NCBI RefSeq assembly: GCF_016894385.1
Contig: NZ_CP069812.1
Coordinates: forward strand, 930,001 to 994,000
Length of the DNA: 64,000 bases
From: Cupriavidus oxalaticus
GTDB lineage: Bacteria > Pseudomonadota > Gammaproteobacteria > Burkholderiales > Burkholderiaceae
Reading direction: 5' to 3'
Shown here: positions 55,043-64,000 of the stretch, in pieces
Position numbering within the stretch: position 1 is the first letter of the stretch
Layout of the letters: each line of letters begins with the position of its first letter
Notes under the pieces: model-generated
Database searches by the model: none
What the model saw: the letters and a program-made list of their open reading frames with translations, nothing else
What the model was told of the DNA's origin: nothing
Translations under genes and position numbers: made by a program

Positions 55043-55417
55043 ATGGCAATCTTCAAGACTTTGTTGGTGGTGTTGCAGGTGCTGACGGCCCTGGGCGTGA
55101 TTGGCCTGGTGCTGATCCAGCATGGCAAGGGCGCCGATGTGGGCGCGGCATTCGGCTCGGGCGCCTCGGGCAGCCTGTTCGGTGCCACCGGCTCGGCAAA
55201 TTTCCTGTCGCGCACCACCGCCGTGCTGGCCACGCTGTTCTTCGTGTGCACGCTGGCACTGACGTTGCTGGGCAGCTACAAGCCCGCTGCATCGCTGGGC
55301 GTGATGGGCGCCGCCCCGGCCTCGGCACCGGCCACGGCAGGCGCATCGGCTCCGGATGCGGCCCCGGCCGCCGCCGCTGGCGCATCGGCGCCCGCAGGTC
55401 CCGCCGTGCCGAAATAA
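55043..55417 (+). CDS. secG: Preprotein translocase subunit SecG
   Basis: Small subunit of the SecYEG translocon. The 124 residues contain two membrane helices (LLVVLQVLTALGVIGLVLIQ and TAVLATLFFVCTLALTLLG) around HGKGADVGAAFGSGASGSLF, the SecG signature. The last 45 residues are Ala/Pro-rich and typical of beta-proteobacterial SecG. A hairpin (AATCCG/CGGATT) and a T-run begin at the stop codon and could terminate the tpiA-secG transcript. Confidence 0.96.
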   Translation: MAIFKTLLVVLQVLTALGVIGLVLIQHGKGADVGAAFGSGASGSLFGATGSANFLSRTTAVLATLFFVCTLALTLLGSYKPAASLGVMGAAPASAPATAGASAPDAAPAAAAGASAPAGPAVPK

Positions 55418-55452
55418 TCCGATTGCCTTGCGGCGGATTCCTGAGTTTTTTT
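55416..55452 (+). terminator. Possible terminator of tpiA-secG
   Basis: AATCCG pairs with CGGATT across a 12-base loop, starting at the secG stop codon, and seven T residues follow after six bases. The stem is short and the T-run displaced, so this is a weak call. Confidence 0.45.
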
Positions 55453-55463
55453 GCAGTTGTGCG

Positions 55464-55493
55464 TTGAACAAAGCAAGAAATTTAGGTTAGAAT
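55464..55493 (+). promoter_or_regulatory. Promoter upstream of tRNA-Leu and the nuo operon
   Basis: TTGAAC (55464-55469) and TAGAAT (55488-55493) with an 18-base spacer; transcription would start near 55500. It is the only clear sigma-70 promoter before the tRNA and nuoA, so the two may share it. Confidence 0.65.
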
Positions 55494-55605
55494 GCAAGGC
55501 TTGAAACGATTCCCCAGCGATGGGGCTTAAGCGAAGGCAAAACGCCTTGGCGAGAGTCCTTAAGGGCCTGAAAACCCGGCGCCAGGCAATATTGTTTCTC
55601 CCCCA

Positions 55606-55690
55606 GCCGACGTGGTGAAATTGGTAGACACGCTATCTTGAGGGGGTAGTGGCGAAAGCTGTGCGAGTTCGAGTCTCGCCGTCGGCACCA
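55606..55690 (+). tRNA. tRNA-Leu (GAG anticodon)
   Basis: An 85-base tRNA including the encoded CCA. The acceptor stem GCCGACG pairs with CGTCGGC, the D-loop contains AATTGGTAGACAC, the anticodon loop TTGAGGG sits on a 5-bp stem, a class II variable arm follows, and the T-arm GCGAGTTCGAGTCTCGC is standard. The anticodon is GAG, reading CUC/CUU. Confidence 0.95.
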
Positions 55691-55856
55691 AACAACTTGA
55701 TCGGAGTCCCTGGCCGGGCAATGCACCCGAGCGTGGGGCTCCGGCAGTCCGCAAGGCGGCGCGCCATGATTCTCCTGGCTTAGCGCCTGGGGTGGGCAAC
55801 AGAACGCCGCTTCAGCTGGTGCTGTTGACAACATTCCAGATAAGGCTGGCCGTACC

Positions 55857-56216
55857 TTGAATCTCGAAGCCTACTTCCCCGTTCTCATCTTCATCATCTT
55901 CGGTGTCGTGCTCGGCGTGGCACTGATGTCGATTGGTCGGATCCTCGGTCCGAACAAGCCCGATCCCGCGAAGCTGTCGCCGTACGAGTGCGGCTTCGAA
56001 GCGTTCGAGGATGCGCGCATGAAGTTCGACGTGCGCTACTACCTCATCGCCATCCTTTTTATCCTGTTCGATCTCGAAACCGCCTTCCTGTTTCCCTGGG
56101 GTGTTGCCCTGAGGGATATCGGCTGGCCGGGTTTCATCGCCATGGGCGTGTTTCTGCTGGAATTCATCGTGGGCTTCGTCTACATCTGGAAAAAGGGCGC
56201 GCTCGATTGGGAGTGA
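55857..56216 (+). CDS. nuoA: NADH-quinone oxidoreductase subunit A
   Basis: Membrane subunit of respiratory complex I. The 119 residues have three helices and the conserved [20 protein letters not shown] loop that shapes the quinone site. The start is a TTG ([12 protein letters not shown]), since no ATG or GTG is suitably placed and family similarity begins here; AAGG lies 11 bases upstream. It heads the run nuoA-H. The 166 bases between tRNA-Leu and nuoA hold no gene, only a 9-bp GC-rich stem. Confidence 0.96.
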   Translation: MNLEAYFPVLIFIIFGVVLGVALMSIGRILGPNKPDPAKLSPYECGFEAFEDARMKFDVRYYLIAILFILFDLETAFLFPWGVALRDIGWPGFIAMGVFLLEFIVGFVYIWKKGALDWE

Positions 56217-56222
56217 TGTGAA

Positions 56223-56705
56223 ATGGCAATCGAAGGCGTTCTCAACGAAGGCTTTGTCACGACTACCGCTGACAAGCTGATCAATTGGACCCGCACCGGG
56301 TCGCTGTGGCCGATGACCTTCGGCCTGGCCTGCTGTGCCGTGGAAATGATGCATGCCGGCGCCGCGCGCTATGACCTGGACCGCTTCGGCGTGGTGTTCC
56401 GCCCGTCGCCGCGCCAGTCTGACGTGATGATCGTGGCCGGCACGCTGTGCAACAAGATGGCCCCCGCGCTGCGCAAGGTCTACGACCAGATGGCGGAGCC
56501 GCGCTGGGTGATCTCGATGGGCTCGTGCGCCAACGGCGGCGGCTACTACCACTATTCGTACTCGGTGGTGCGTGGCTGCGACCGGATCGTGCCGGTGGAT
56601 ATCTACGTGCCGGGCTGCCCGCCGACGGCCGAGGCGCTGATCTACGGCGTGATCCAGCTGCAGAACAAGATCAAGCGTACCAACACCATCGCGCGCAAGG
56701 GCTGA
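56223..56705 (+). CDS. nuoB: NADH-quinone oxidoreductase subunit B
   Basis: A 160-residue peripheral-arm subunit carrying the last iron-sulfur cluster (N2) before quinone. The cluster cysteines are seen in [27 protein letters not shown] and [11 protein letters not shown]. It begins six bases after nuoA. Confidence 0.98.
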   Translation: MAIEGVLNEGFVTTTADKLINWTRTGSLWPMTFGLACCAVEMMHAGAARYDLDRFGVVFRPSPRQSDVMIVAGTLCNKMAPALRKVYDQMAEPRWVISMGSCANGGGYYHYSYSVVRGCDRIVPVDIYVPGCPPTAEALIYGVIQLQNKIKRTNTIARKG

Positions 56706-56706
56706 A

Positions 56707-57306
56707 ATGGCGAAGCTCGACACCCTGAAGGCCGCGCTCGAGAAGGCTCTCGGCAAGCGCGTGCAGAATCTGATCGAGGCGACCGGCGAACTGACGCTGA
56801 TCGTCAAGGCCGACGACTACCTGGAAGCCGCCCGCATCCTGCGCGACGATCCCTCGCTGCGCTTCGAGCAGCTGATCGACCTGTGCGGCGTGGACTATTC
56901 CGAGTTCGGCGACGGCGCCTGGGATGGCCCGCGCTTTGCCGCCGTCTCGCACCTGCTGTCGATTACCCACAACTGGCGCCTGCGCCTGCGCGTGTTCGCC
57001 CCGGATGACGATTTCCCGGTGGTGGCCAGCCTGATCGACGTGTGGAACTCGGTGAACTGGTTCGAGCGCGAAGCCTTCGATTTCTACGGCATCGTGTTTG
57101 ACGGCCACCCGGACCTGCGCCGCATCCTGACCGACTACGGTTTCGTCGGCCATCCGTTCCGCAAGGATTTCCCGGTCTCCGGCTATGTCGAGATGCGCTA
57201 CGACCCCGATCAGAAGCGGGTCATCTACCAGCCGGTCACGATCGAGCCGCGCGAAATCACGCCGCGCGTGATCCGCGAGGACAAGTACGGCGGTTTGGAG
57301 CACTGA
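56707..57306 (+). CDS. nuoC: NADH-quinone oxidoreductase subunit C
   Basis: A 199-residue peripheral-arm subunit (30-kDa type) that contacts NuoD. The family signature [20 protein letters not shown], followed by [19 protein letters not shown], is intact. It starts one base after the nuoB stop and is not fused to nuoD, unlike in E. coli. Confidence 0.98.
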   Translation: MAKLDTLKAALEKALGKRVQNLIEATGELTLIVKADDYLEAARILRDDPSLRFEQLIDLCGVDYSEFGDGAWDGPRFAAVSHLLSITHNWRLRLRVFAPDDDFPVVASLIDVWNSVNWFEREAFDFYGIVFDGHPDLRRILTDYGFVGHPFRKDFPVSGYVEMRYDPDQKRVIYQPVTIEPREITPRVIREDKYGGLEH

Positions 57307-57315
57307 GAACGCGCC

Positions 57316-58569
57316 ATGGCAGACATCAAGAATTACACCCTGAACTTCGGCCCGCAGCACCCGGCCGCGCACGGCGTGCTGCGCCTGGTGCTCGAGCTGG
57401 ACGGCGAAGTCATCCAGCGCGCCGACCCGCATATCGGCCTGCTGCACCGTGCCACCGAGAAGCTGGCCGAACAGAAGTCGTGGATCCAGAGCGTGCCCTA
57501 CATGGACCGTCTCGACTACGTGTCGATGATGTCCAACGAGCATGCCTACGTGATGGCGATCGAGCGCCTGCTCGGCCTGGAAGTGCCGGTCCGCGCGCAG
57601 TACATCCGCGTGATGTTCGACGAGATCACCCGCGTCATGAACCACCTGATGTGGATCGGCGCGCACGCACTCGACGTGGGCGCGATGGCGGTGTTCCTGT
57701 ACGCCTTCCGCGAGCGCGAAGACCTGTTCGACATGTACGAGGCGGTGTCGGGCGCGCGCATGCACGCGGCCTACTATCGTCCGGGCGGCGTCTACCGCGA
57801 CCTGCCTGACACGATGCCGCAATATCGTGCCTCGAAGATCCACAACGAGCGCGCCATCAAGGCGATGAACGAAGCGCGTTCGGGCTCGCTGCTGGACTTC
57901 ATCGAGGACTTCACCAACCGCTTCCCGAAGTACGTCGACGAGTACGAGACCCTGCTGACCGACAACCGGATCTGGAAGCAGCGCCTGGTGGACATCGGCG
58001 TGGTCAGCCCGGAACGTGCGCTGCAGATGGGCTTTACCGGCCCGATGCTGCGCGGGTCGGGCATCGAGTGGGACCTGCGCAAGAAGCAGCCGTACGAGGT
58101 GTACGACAAGATGGACTTCGACGTGCCGGTGGGCGTGGGCGGCGACTGCTACGCGCGCTACCTGGTGCGCGTGGAAGAGATGCGCCAGTCCAACCGCATC
58201 ATCAGGCAGTGCATCGAATGGCTGCGCCGCAACCCGGGCCCGGTGATCACCGATAACCACAAGGTGGCGCCGCCCTCGCGCGTGGACATGAAGTCCAACA
58301 TGGAAGAACTGATCCACCACTTCAAGCTGTTCACCGAAGGCATTCACGTGCCCGAAGGCGAAGCGTACGCAGCGGTGGAACACCCGAAGGGCGAGTTCGG
58401 CATCTACGCGATCTCGGACGGCGCGAACAAGCCGTACCGCCTGAAGATCCGTGCGCCCGGCTTCCCGCACCTGGCCGCGCTGGACGAAATGGCCAAGGGA
58501 CACATGATTGCTGACGCGGTAACGATCATCGGCACGCAAGACATCGTCTTCGGCGAGATCGACCGCTAA
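57316..58569 (+). CDS. nuoD: NADH-quinone oxidoreductase subunit D
   Basis: A 417-residue 49-kDa-type subunit forming the quinone pocket with NuoB. It begins [20 protein letters not shown], the signature containing the catalytic His region, with [16 protein letters not shown] and [20 protein letters not shown] following, and ends [14 protein letters not shown]. It starts 10 bases after nuoC. The following 178-base gap before nuoE is unusual for this operon. Confidence 0.98.
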   Translation: MADIKNYTLNFGPQHPAAHGVLRLVLELDGEVIQRADPHIGLLHRATEKLAEQKSWIQSVPYMDRLDYVSMMSNEHAYVMAIERLLGLEVPVRAQYIRVMFDEITRVMNHLMWIGAHALDVGAMAVFLYAFREREDLFDMYEAVSGARMHAAYYRPGGVYRDLPDTMPQYRASKIHNERAIKAMNEARSGSLLDFIEDFTNRFPKYVDEYETLLTDNRIWKQRLVDIGVVSPERALQMGFTGPMLRGSGIEWDLRKKQPYEVYDKMDFDVPVGVGGDCYARYLVRVEEMRQSNRIIRQCIEWLRRNPGPVITDNHKVAPPSRVDMKSNMEELIHHFKLFTEGIHVPEGEAYAAVEHPKGEFGIYAISDGANKPYRLKIRAPGFPHLAALDEMAKGHMIADAVTIIGTQDIVFGEIDR

Positions 58570-58747
58570 TCACGGACCGCCGGCCCGGACGACGATCCGG
58601 GCGCTTTCCGAGGGGCTCCGCCGGGCGGGGCGGCCCGGAAGACCTGCGGCGGACCGGCAAGGCCTAAGGCCCGCCGGCGGAACGGCAGCGACGGCTGCAA
58701 ACCTGCGGATGGACGCCCAGTGGCGCTGCCTCCGCCGTTTTACTGCA
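58570..58747 (+). other. Long GC-rich intercistronic region between nuoD and nuoE
   Basis: No gene is seen. A perfect 7-bp hairpin (GCCCGGA-cgacga-TCCGGGC, 58583-58602) is followed by further GC-rich complementary runs. Other junctions in the operon are 1-22 bases. Confidence 0.6.
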
Positions 58748-59251
58748 ATGACCATGCTATCAGCAGAAGCTCTCAAGGAAATCGATCGCGCGATCGCGAA
58801 GTATCCGGCCGACCAGAAGCAGTCGGCCGTGATGGCGGCGCTTGCCGTGGCACAGGGCGAGGTGGGCTGGGTTTCCCCCGAAGTCATGCAGTTCGTCGCC
58901 AACTACCTCGAGATGCCGCCCGTGTGGGTGGAAGAGGTGGCGACCTTCTACAACATGTACGACACCAGGCCGGTGGGCAAATTCAAGCTCGCCGTCTGCA
59001 CCAACCTGCCGTGCGCCCTGTCGGGCGGCGAGCGCGCTGGCGAGTACCTGAAGCGCAAGCTCGGGATCGACTACAACGAGACCACCGCTGACGGCTGCTT
59101 CACCCTGAAAGAGGGCGAGTGCATGGGCGCTTGCGGCGACGCACCGGTGATGATCGTCAACAACACCCGCATGTGCAGCTTCATGAGCGACGACAAGCTC
59201 GACGCGCTTGTCGACGAGTTGAAGGCTGAAGCCGCCAAGGGGGGCAAGTAA
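58748..59251 (+). CDS. nuoE: NADH-quinone oxidoreductase subunit E
   Basis: A 167-residue NADH-module subunit with a 2Fe-2S cluster (N1a). The cluster ligands are CTNLPC (first pair) and GECMGACGD (second pair). The N-terminal half is the usual thioredoxin-like lead-in ([19 protein letters not shown]). The start is either the ATG at 58748 or the one at 58754 (MLSAEALKE); no ribosome binding site decides. Confidence 0.96.
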   Translation: MTMLSAEALKEIDRAIAKYPADQKQSAVMAALAVAQGEVGWVSPEVMQFVANYLEMPPVWVEEVATFYNMYDTRPVGKFKLAVCTNLPCALSGGERAGEYLKRKLGIDYNETTADGCFTLKEGECMGACGDAPVMIVNNTRMCSFMSDDKLDALVDELKAEAAKGGK

Positions 59252-59252
59252 C

Positions 59253-60548
59253 ATGACCAGCCTGCACGACCGCCATATCCAGCCGCTGATCCTGGCCGGC
59301 CTGGACGGCAAGAACTGGCACCTGGAAGACTACGTCAAGCGTGGCGGCTACCAGCAACTGAAGCGCATCCTGACCGGGAAGATCCCGCCCGAGCAGGTGA
59401 TCGCCGACGTCAAGACATCGGGCCTGCGCGGCCGCGGCGGCGCGGGTTTCCCGACCGGCCTGAAGTGGAGCTTCATGCCGCGCACGTTCCCGGGTCAGAA
59501 ATACCTGGTCTGCAACACCGATGAGGGCGAGCCTGGCACGTTCAAGGACCGCGACATCATCCGCTACAACCCGCATGCGCTGATCGAGGGCATGGCCATC
59601 GGCGCGTACGCGATGGGCATCACCGTGGGCTACAACTACATCCACGGCGAGATCTGGAACGAGTACAAGATCTTCGAGGAAGCCCTCGAAGAGGCGCGTG
59701 CCGCCGGCTTCCTGGGCGACAACATCCTGGACTCGGGCTTCAGCTTCCAGCTGCACGCCCACCATGGCTATGGCGCCTACATCTGCGGCGAGGAAACCGC
59801 GCTGCTGGAATCGCTGGAAGGCAAGAAGGGCCAGCCGCGCTTCAAGCCGCCGTTCCCGGCCAGCTTCGGCCTGTACGGCAAGCCGACCACCATCAACAAC
59901 ACCGAGACCTTCGCCGCGGTGCCGTTCCTGCTGGCCGTCGGCCCGGAAAACTACCTGAAGCTGGGCAAGCCGAACAATGGCGGCACCAAGATCTTCTCGG
60001 TTTCGGGCGACGTCGAGCGTCCCGGCAACTACGAGATCCCGCTGGGCACGCCCTTCGCCAAGCTGCTGGAGCTCGCCGGCGGCATGCGCGGCGGCAAGCG
60101 CATCAAGGCCGTGATCCCGGGCGGCTCGTCCGCGCCGGTGGTGCCGGGCGACCTGATGATGGCGTCCGACATGGACTACGACTCGATCGCCAAGGCCGGC
60201 TCGATGCTGGGCTCAGGCGCGGTGATCGTGATGGACGAGACGCGCTGCATGGTCCGCTCGCTGCTGCGCCTGTCGTACTTCTATTTTGAGGAATCGTGCG
60301 GCCAGTGCACGCCGTGCCGCGAAGGCACCGGCTGGCTGTACCGCATGGTCAATCGCATCGAACACGGAGAAGGGCGCCAGGAAGACCTGGACCTGCTCAA
60401 CAACGTCGCGGAAAACATCATGGGCCGCACCATCTGCGCGCTCGGCGATGCCGCGGCGATGCCGGTCCGCGGCATGCTCAAGCACTACTGGAAAGAGTTC
60501 GAATATCACGTCGAACACAAGCAGTGCATGGTTCCGGCCTACATCTAA
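59253..60548 (+). CDS. nuoF: NADH-quinone oxidoreductase subunit F
   Basis: A 431-residue NADH-binding subunit with FMN and a 4Fe-4S cluster (N3). [20 protein letters not shown] binds [23 protein letters not shown] continues the site, and the cluster ligands are in [15 protein letters not shown] with the fourth Cys in [13 protein letters not shown]. It starts one base after nuoE. Confidence 0.98.
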   Translation: MTSLHDRHIQPLILAGLDGKNWHLEDYVKRGGYQQLKRILTGKIPPEQVIADVKTSGLRGRGGAGFPTGLKWSFMPRTFPGQKYLVCNTDEGEPGTFKDRDIIRYNPHALIEGMAIGAYAMGITVGYNYIHGEIWNEYKIFEEALEEARAAGFLGDNILDSGFSFQLHAHHGYGAYICGEETALLESLEGKKGQPRFKPPFPASFGLYGKPTTINNTETFAAVPFLLAVGPENYLKLGKPNNGGTKIFSVSGDVERPGNYEIPLGTPFAKLLELAGGMRGGKRIKAVIPGGSSAPVVPGDLMMASDMDYDSIAKAGSMLGSGAVIVMDETRCMVRSLLRLSYFYFEESCGQCTPCREGTGWLYRMVNRIEHGEGRQEDLDLLNNVAENIMGRTICALGDAAAMPVRGMLKHYWKEFEYHVEHKQCMVPAYI

Positions 60549-60560
60549 GCGTGGCAGAAC

Positions 60561-62927
60561 ATGGTTGAACTAGAGATCGACGGCAAGAAGGTTGAGGTTG
60601 CTGAGGGCAGCCTGGTGATGGAAGCGGCCCGCAAGCTGGGCACCTACATCCCGCACTTCTGCTACCACCGCAAACTGTCCATCGCGGCCAACTGCCGCAT
60701 GTGCCTGGTCGAGGTCGAGAAGGCCCCGAAGGCGCTGCCTGCCTGCGCCACGCCGGTGACCCCCGGCATGAAGGTCTTCACCAATTCGGAGAAGGCCGTC
60801 AAGGCGCAGAAGTCCGTGATGGAATTCCTGCTGATCAACCACCCGCTGGATTGCCCGATCTGCGATCAGGGCGGCGAGTGCCAGCTGCAGGACCTGGCCG
60901 TGGGCTACGGTGCCTCGGAGTCGCGCTACAAGGAAGAGAAGCGCGTGGTGTTCCACAAGAACGTGGGCCCGCTGATCTCCATGGAGGAGATGACCCGCTG
61001 CATCCACTGCACCCGCTGCGTGCGCTTCGGCCAGGAAGTGGCCGGCGTGATGGAGCTGGGCATGCTCAACCGCGGCGAGCATTCGGAGATCACCACCTTC
61101 GTCGGCAAGACCGTTGACTCGGAACTGTCGGGCAACATGATCGACCTGTGCCCGGTCGGCGCGCTGACCAGCAAGCCGTTCCGCTACTCGGCTCGCACCT
61201 GGGAACTGGCCCGCCGCAAATCGGTGTCGCCGCACGACGGCCTGGGCGCGAACCTGGTGGTGCAGACCAAGAACCAGCGCGTGATGCGCGTGCTGCCGCT
61301 GGAAAACGAAGACATCAACGAGTGCTGGATCTCGGACAAGGACCGTTTCTCGTATGAAGGCCTGAACAGTGCCGACCGCCTGACCCGCCCGCTGCTGAAG
61401 CAGGGCGGCGAATGGATGGAAACCGACTGGCAGACGGCGCTGGAATACGTGGCCAATGGCCTGGCCGGCATCAAGCGCGAGCATGGCGCCGACCAGATCG
61501 CCGCGCTGGCCAGCCCGCACAGCACGCTGGAAGAGCTGTTCCTGCTGGGCAAGCTGGTGCGTGGCCTGGGCAGCGACAACGTCGACTTCCGCCTGCGCCA
61601 GTCCGACTTCTCGGCCGCGCTGAAGGGCGCGCCGTGGCTCGGCCTGCCGGTGGCCGACGTCACCGCGCTGCAACGCGTGCTGGTAATCGGCTCGTCGCTG
61701 CGCAAGGATCATCCGCTGCTGGCCTCGCGCCTGCGCCAGGCGACCAAGAAAGGTGCCCGCGTGGCCGTGCTGGGCGCCGGCGGTGAAGACCTGCTGATGC
61801 CGGCGACCCGCATCGACGTGGCGCCGTCCGGCTGGACCGCCGCACTGGCCGGCGTGGCACGTGCCGTGGCCGCCGCCAAGGGCGTCGCCGCCCCGGCCGG
61901 CACCGATGGTCTCGACGGTGGCGAAGCTGCCGCCAAGGTGGCGGAAGCGCTGCTGCAGGGCGAGCGCCGTGCCGTGTTCCTCGGCAACGAGGCCGTGCGC
62001 CATCCGCAGTTCTCGGCGCTGCATGCGCTGGCACAGTGGATCGCCACAGAGACCGGTGCGACGCTGGGCTTCCTGACCGAAGCGGCCAACACCGTCGGCG
62101 GCTACATCGCCGGCGCGCTGCCGAAGCAGGGCGGCGCCAATGCGCAGGCGATGCTGGACGCGCCGCGCAAGGCCTACATCCTGCTGAACACCGAGCCGGA
62201 ATTCGACACCGCCGATCCGGGCAAGGCCCTGGCCGCGCTGTCGCAGGCCAACACGGTGGTGGTGCTGTCGCCGTTCCGTTCGGAAGCGGCCATGCAGTAC
62301 GCCGACGTGATCCTGCCGGTCGCGCCGTTCACCGAAACCTCCGGCACCTTCGTCAACTGCGAAGGCAAGGCGCAGAGCTTCAACGGCGTGGTGCGCGCGC
62401 TGGGCGAGTCGCGTCCGGGCTGGAAGGTGCTGCGCGTGCTGGGCAACCTGCTCGACGTCGCCGGCTTCGACTACGAAACCGCCGAGTCGGTCCGTGCCGA
62501 AGTGCTGTCGGCCCCGGTCGAGGCACAGCTGGACAACGCCACCGACGCGCCGATCCGCGTTGCCGCCGCGGCTGCCAGCGGCATCGAACGCATCGCCGAC
62601 GTGCCTATCTACCACGCCGACCCGATCGTGCGCCGCGCCGACTCGCTGCAGCTGACCGCTGCCGCGCGCCGCGCCATGCAGATCGCGCTGCCGGCCGACC
62701 TGTTTGCCCGCCTGGGCATCCAGTCGGGCGACCCGGTCCGCGTCACGCAAGGGCAGGGCAGCGTGGTGCTGCCGGCCGTGCTCGAAGCCACGCTGCCGGC
62801 CAACACCGTGCGCGTGCCGGCGGCAACGCCGGCGGCCATGAGCCTGGGCGGCATGTTCGGCACGGTCACCGTAGAGAAGGCCATCGACCTGGCAGCGGCC
62901 ACCACCGGCGCCGTGGCCACGGCGTAA
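60561..62927 (+). CDS. nuoG: NADH-quinone oxidoreductase subunit G
   Basis: A 788-residue iron-sulfur subunit of the NADH module. The first 220 residues hold a 2Fe-2S ferredoxin domain (CYHRKLSIAANCRMCLVEVE) and two 4Fe-4S sites (NHPLDCPICDQGGECQLQD; CIHCTRCVRFGQEV with DLCPVGALTSKPF). The rest resembles molybdopterin oxidoreductases but without cofactor function, as in other complex I. It follows nuoF at 12 bases. Confidence 0.97.
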   Translation: MVELEIDGKKVEVAEGSLVMEAARKLGTYIPHFCYHRKLSIAANCRMCLVEVEKAPKALPACATPVTPGMKVFTNSEKAVKAQKSVMEFLLINHPLDCPICDQGGECQLQDLAVGYGASESRYKEEKRVVFHKNVGPLISMEEMTRCIHCTRCVRFGQEVAGVMELGMLNRGEHSEITTFVGKTVDSELSGNMIDLCPVGALTSKPFRYSARTWELARRKSVSPHDGLGANLVVQTKNQRVMRVLPLENEDINECWISDKDRFSYEGLNSADRLTRPLLKQGGEWMETDWQTALEYVANGLAGIKREHGADQIAALASPHSTLEELFLLGKLVRGLGSDNVDFRLRQSDFSAALKGAPWLGLPVADVTALQRVLVIGSSLRKDHPLLASRLRQATKKGARVAVLGAGGEDLLMPATRIDVAPSGWTAALAGVARAVAAAKGVAAPAGTDGLDGGEAAAKVAEALLQGERRAVFLGNEAVRHPQFSALHALAQWIATETGATLGFLTEAANTVGGYIAGALPKQGGANAQAMLDAPRKAYILLNTEPEFDTADPGKALAALSQANTVVVLSPFRSEAAMQYADVILPVAPFTETSGTFVNCEGKAQSFNGVVRALGESRPGWKVLRVLGNLLDVAGFDYETAESVRAEVLSAPVEAQLDNATDAPIRVAAAAASGIERIADVPIYHADPIVRRADSLQLTAAARRAMQIALPADLFARLGIQSGDPVRVTQGQGSVVLPAVLEATLPANTVRVPAATPAAMSLGGMFGTVTVEKAIDLAAATTGAVATA

Positions 62928-62948
62928 GAACAAGAGCGAGAAGAAGAC

Positions 62949-64000
62949 ATGATTGACTGGATTACCTCGCAAGGGCAGGGCGTGCTGGGCGCGTACTGGA
63001 CGCCGCTGTGGATCCTGATCCGCGCCGTGCTGATCGTGGTGCCCCTGCTGCTGTGCGTGGCTTACCTGATCCTGTGGGAGCGCAAGCTGATCGGCTGGAT
63101 GCACGTGCGTCTCGGCCCGAACCGCGTCGGCCCGCTCGGCCTGCTGCAGCCGATCGCCGACGTGCTGAAGCTGCTGCTCAAGGAAGTCATGATGCCGACG
63201 CAGGTCAGCCGCGGCATGTACCTGATCGCGCCGCTGATGGTGCTGATGCCTGCCGTGGCGGTCTGGGCCGTGATCCCGTTCCAGGCCGAAGTGGTGATGG
63301 CGGACGTCAACGCCGGCCTGCTGTACGTGATGGCGATCAGCTCGGTCGGCGTCTACGGCGTGATCCTGGCCGGCTGGGCCTCGAACTCCAAGTACGCCTT
63401 CATCGGCGCCATGCGTGCCGCCGCCCAGATGGTGTCCTATGAAATCGCCATGGGCTTTGCGCTGGTGACGGTGCTGATGGTTGCCGGCAGCCTGAACCTG
63501 TCGGCCATCGTCAACGGCCAGAACACGGGCTACTTCGCCGACATGGGCATCAACATCCTGTCGTGGAACTGGCTGCCGCTGCTGCCGATGTTCGGCGTCT
63601 ACTTCATCTCGGGCGTGGCCGAAACCAACCGCCACCCGTTCGACGTGGTGGAAGGCGAATCGGAAATCGTGGCCGGCCACATGATCGAATATTCGGGCAT
63701 GGGCTTCGCGCTGTTCTTCCTGGCCGAGTACATCAACATGATCATCATCTCGGCGATGACCGCGCTGATGTTCCTGGGCGGCTGGGCGCCTCCGTTCTCG
63801 AGCGTGATCACCAACGCGGTCCCCGGCTTCTTCTGGCTGCTGATCAAGGTTTTCCTGCTGCTGTCGGTCTTTATCTGGATCCGTGCCTCGTTCCCGCGCT
63901 ATCGCTATGACCAGATCATGCGCCTGGGCTGGAAGGTGTTCATTCCGCTGACCGTGGTGTGGCTGATCATCGTGGCGATCTGGATCAAGTCGCCGTGGAA
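62949..64000 (+). CDS. nuoH: NADH-quinone oxidoreductase subunit H (3' end cut)
   Basis: Membrane subunit linking the peripheral and proton-pumping arms and forming part of the quinone channel. About 350 codons are visible with no stop, so only a few residues should be missing (usual length about 350-355). It has eight or nine helices; [20 protein letters not shown] and [20 protein letters not shown] are family signatures, and [20 protein letters not shown] is the conserved acidic loop near the quinone site. It starts 21 bases after nuoG with AGAAGAC upstream of the ATG; the rest of the nuo operon presumably continues outside. Confidence 0.97.
   Translation, partial: MIDWITSQGQGVLGAYWTPLWILIRAVLIVVPLLLCVAYLILWERKLIGWMHVRLGPNRVGPLGLLQPIADVLKLLLKEVMMPTQVSRGMYLIAPLMVLMPAVAVWAVIPFQAEVVMADVNAGLLYVMAISSVGVYGVILAGWASNSKYAFIGAMRAAAQMVSYEIAMGFALVTVLMVAGSLNLSAIVNGQNTGYFADMGINILSWNWLPLLPMFGVYFISGVAETNRHPFDVVEGESEIVAGHMIEYSGMGFALFFLAEYINMIIISAMTALMFLGGWAPPFSSVITNAVPGFFWLLIKVFLLLSVFIWIRASFPRYRYDQIMRLGWKVFIPLTVVWLIIVAIWIKSPW

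Noticed and set aside
60570..63680. A 1036-codon open frame on the minus strand opposite nuoG/nuoH
   Set aside because: It is antisense to clear complex I genes, Gln/His/Arg/Ala-rich without domains, and is a by-product of GC-rich codon bias. The same applies to long antisense frames opposite the YbbP-like permease, xdhB, pnp and nuoD.

Overview
The window looks like the main chromosome of a Cupriavidus-type beta-proteobacterium (Burkholderiaceae). The reasons are the high GC content, strong CTG/GCC codon bias, and gene orders typical of that group: ilvBHC-psd-pssA-leuA and rpsO-pnp-qor-tpiA-secG-tRNA(Leu)-nuoABCDEFGH. The genus call is inference from gene content and order; no database was consulted.

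Region 1 (1-25.4 kb) is a purine-salvage and degradation region. After maeB, a small Cys-rich protein and a porin come uraD, puuE and an NCS2 permease on the minus strand, a GntR regulator, and the divergent uraH-puuD pair. Further on, the minus-strand run xdhA-xdhB-xdhC-adenine/adenosine deaminase-guaD faces a divergent LysR regulator. Together these genes take adenine or guanine through hypoxanthine/xanthine, urate, 5-hydroxyisourate and OHCU to allantoin and allantoate; genes for later steps are not in the window. Between the two halves (10.2-14.4 kb) lies a mobile and repeat island. It has a group II intron sitting directly behind the puuD terminator, a nested palindromic element of about 570 bp, an IS110-type transposase and two inverted copies of a 42-bp tandem-repeat unit. 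A UPF0016/GDT1 transporter with a yybP-ykoY-type (manganese) riboswitch and a fatty acid desaturase follow.

Region 2 (25.4-39.6 kb) holds a tungstate/molybdate-binding protein divergent from a ModE-like regulator (metal supply is relevant to the neighbouring molybdoenzyme Xdh). Next come membrane proteins, a truncated haemoglobin, a LOG-family phosphoribohydrolase coupled to a TetR regulator, and an envelope group (dgkA, glycosyltransferase, metallophosphoesterase). The region ends with a tightly overlapping minus-strand run: ECF sigma factor, DUF3619, DUF3106, RDD and lipase.

Region 3 (39.6-48.4 kb) is branched-chain amino acid synthesis (ilvB, ilvH, ilvC, leuA) with psd and pssA inserted. 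leuA has a classical attenuator: a 26-residue Leu-rich leader peptide using rare CUA codons, whose start codon lies almost at the predicted transcription start, followed by an intrinsic terminator.

Region 4 (48.6-64 kb) carries an ABC solute-binding protein, rpsO, pnp (with a 15-bp perfect hairpin in its leader), qor, tpiA, secG, tRNA-Leu(GAG) and the respiratory complex I genes nuoA to nuoH. nuoH runs off the end of the window. I saw no CRISPR array, prophage, rRNA or recognisable defence system. The most interesting undescribed material is the palindromic repeat island, the leader and riboswitch elements, the phased GntR operators, and the sigma/DUF3619/DUF3106 module.
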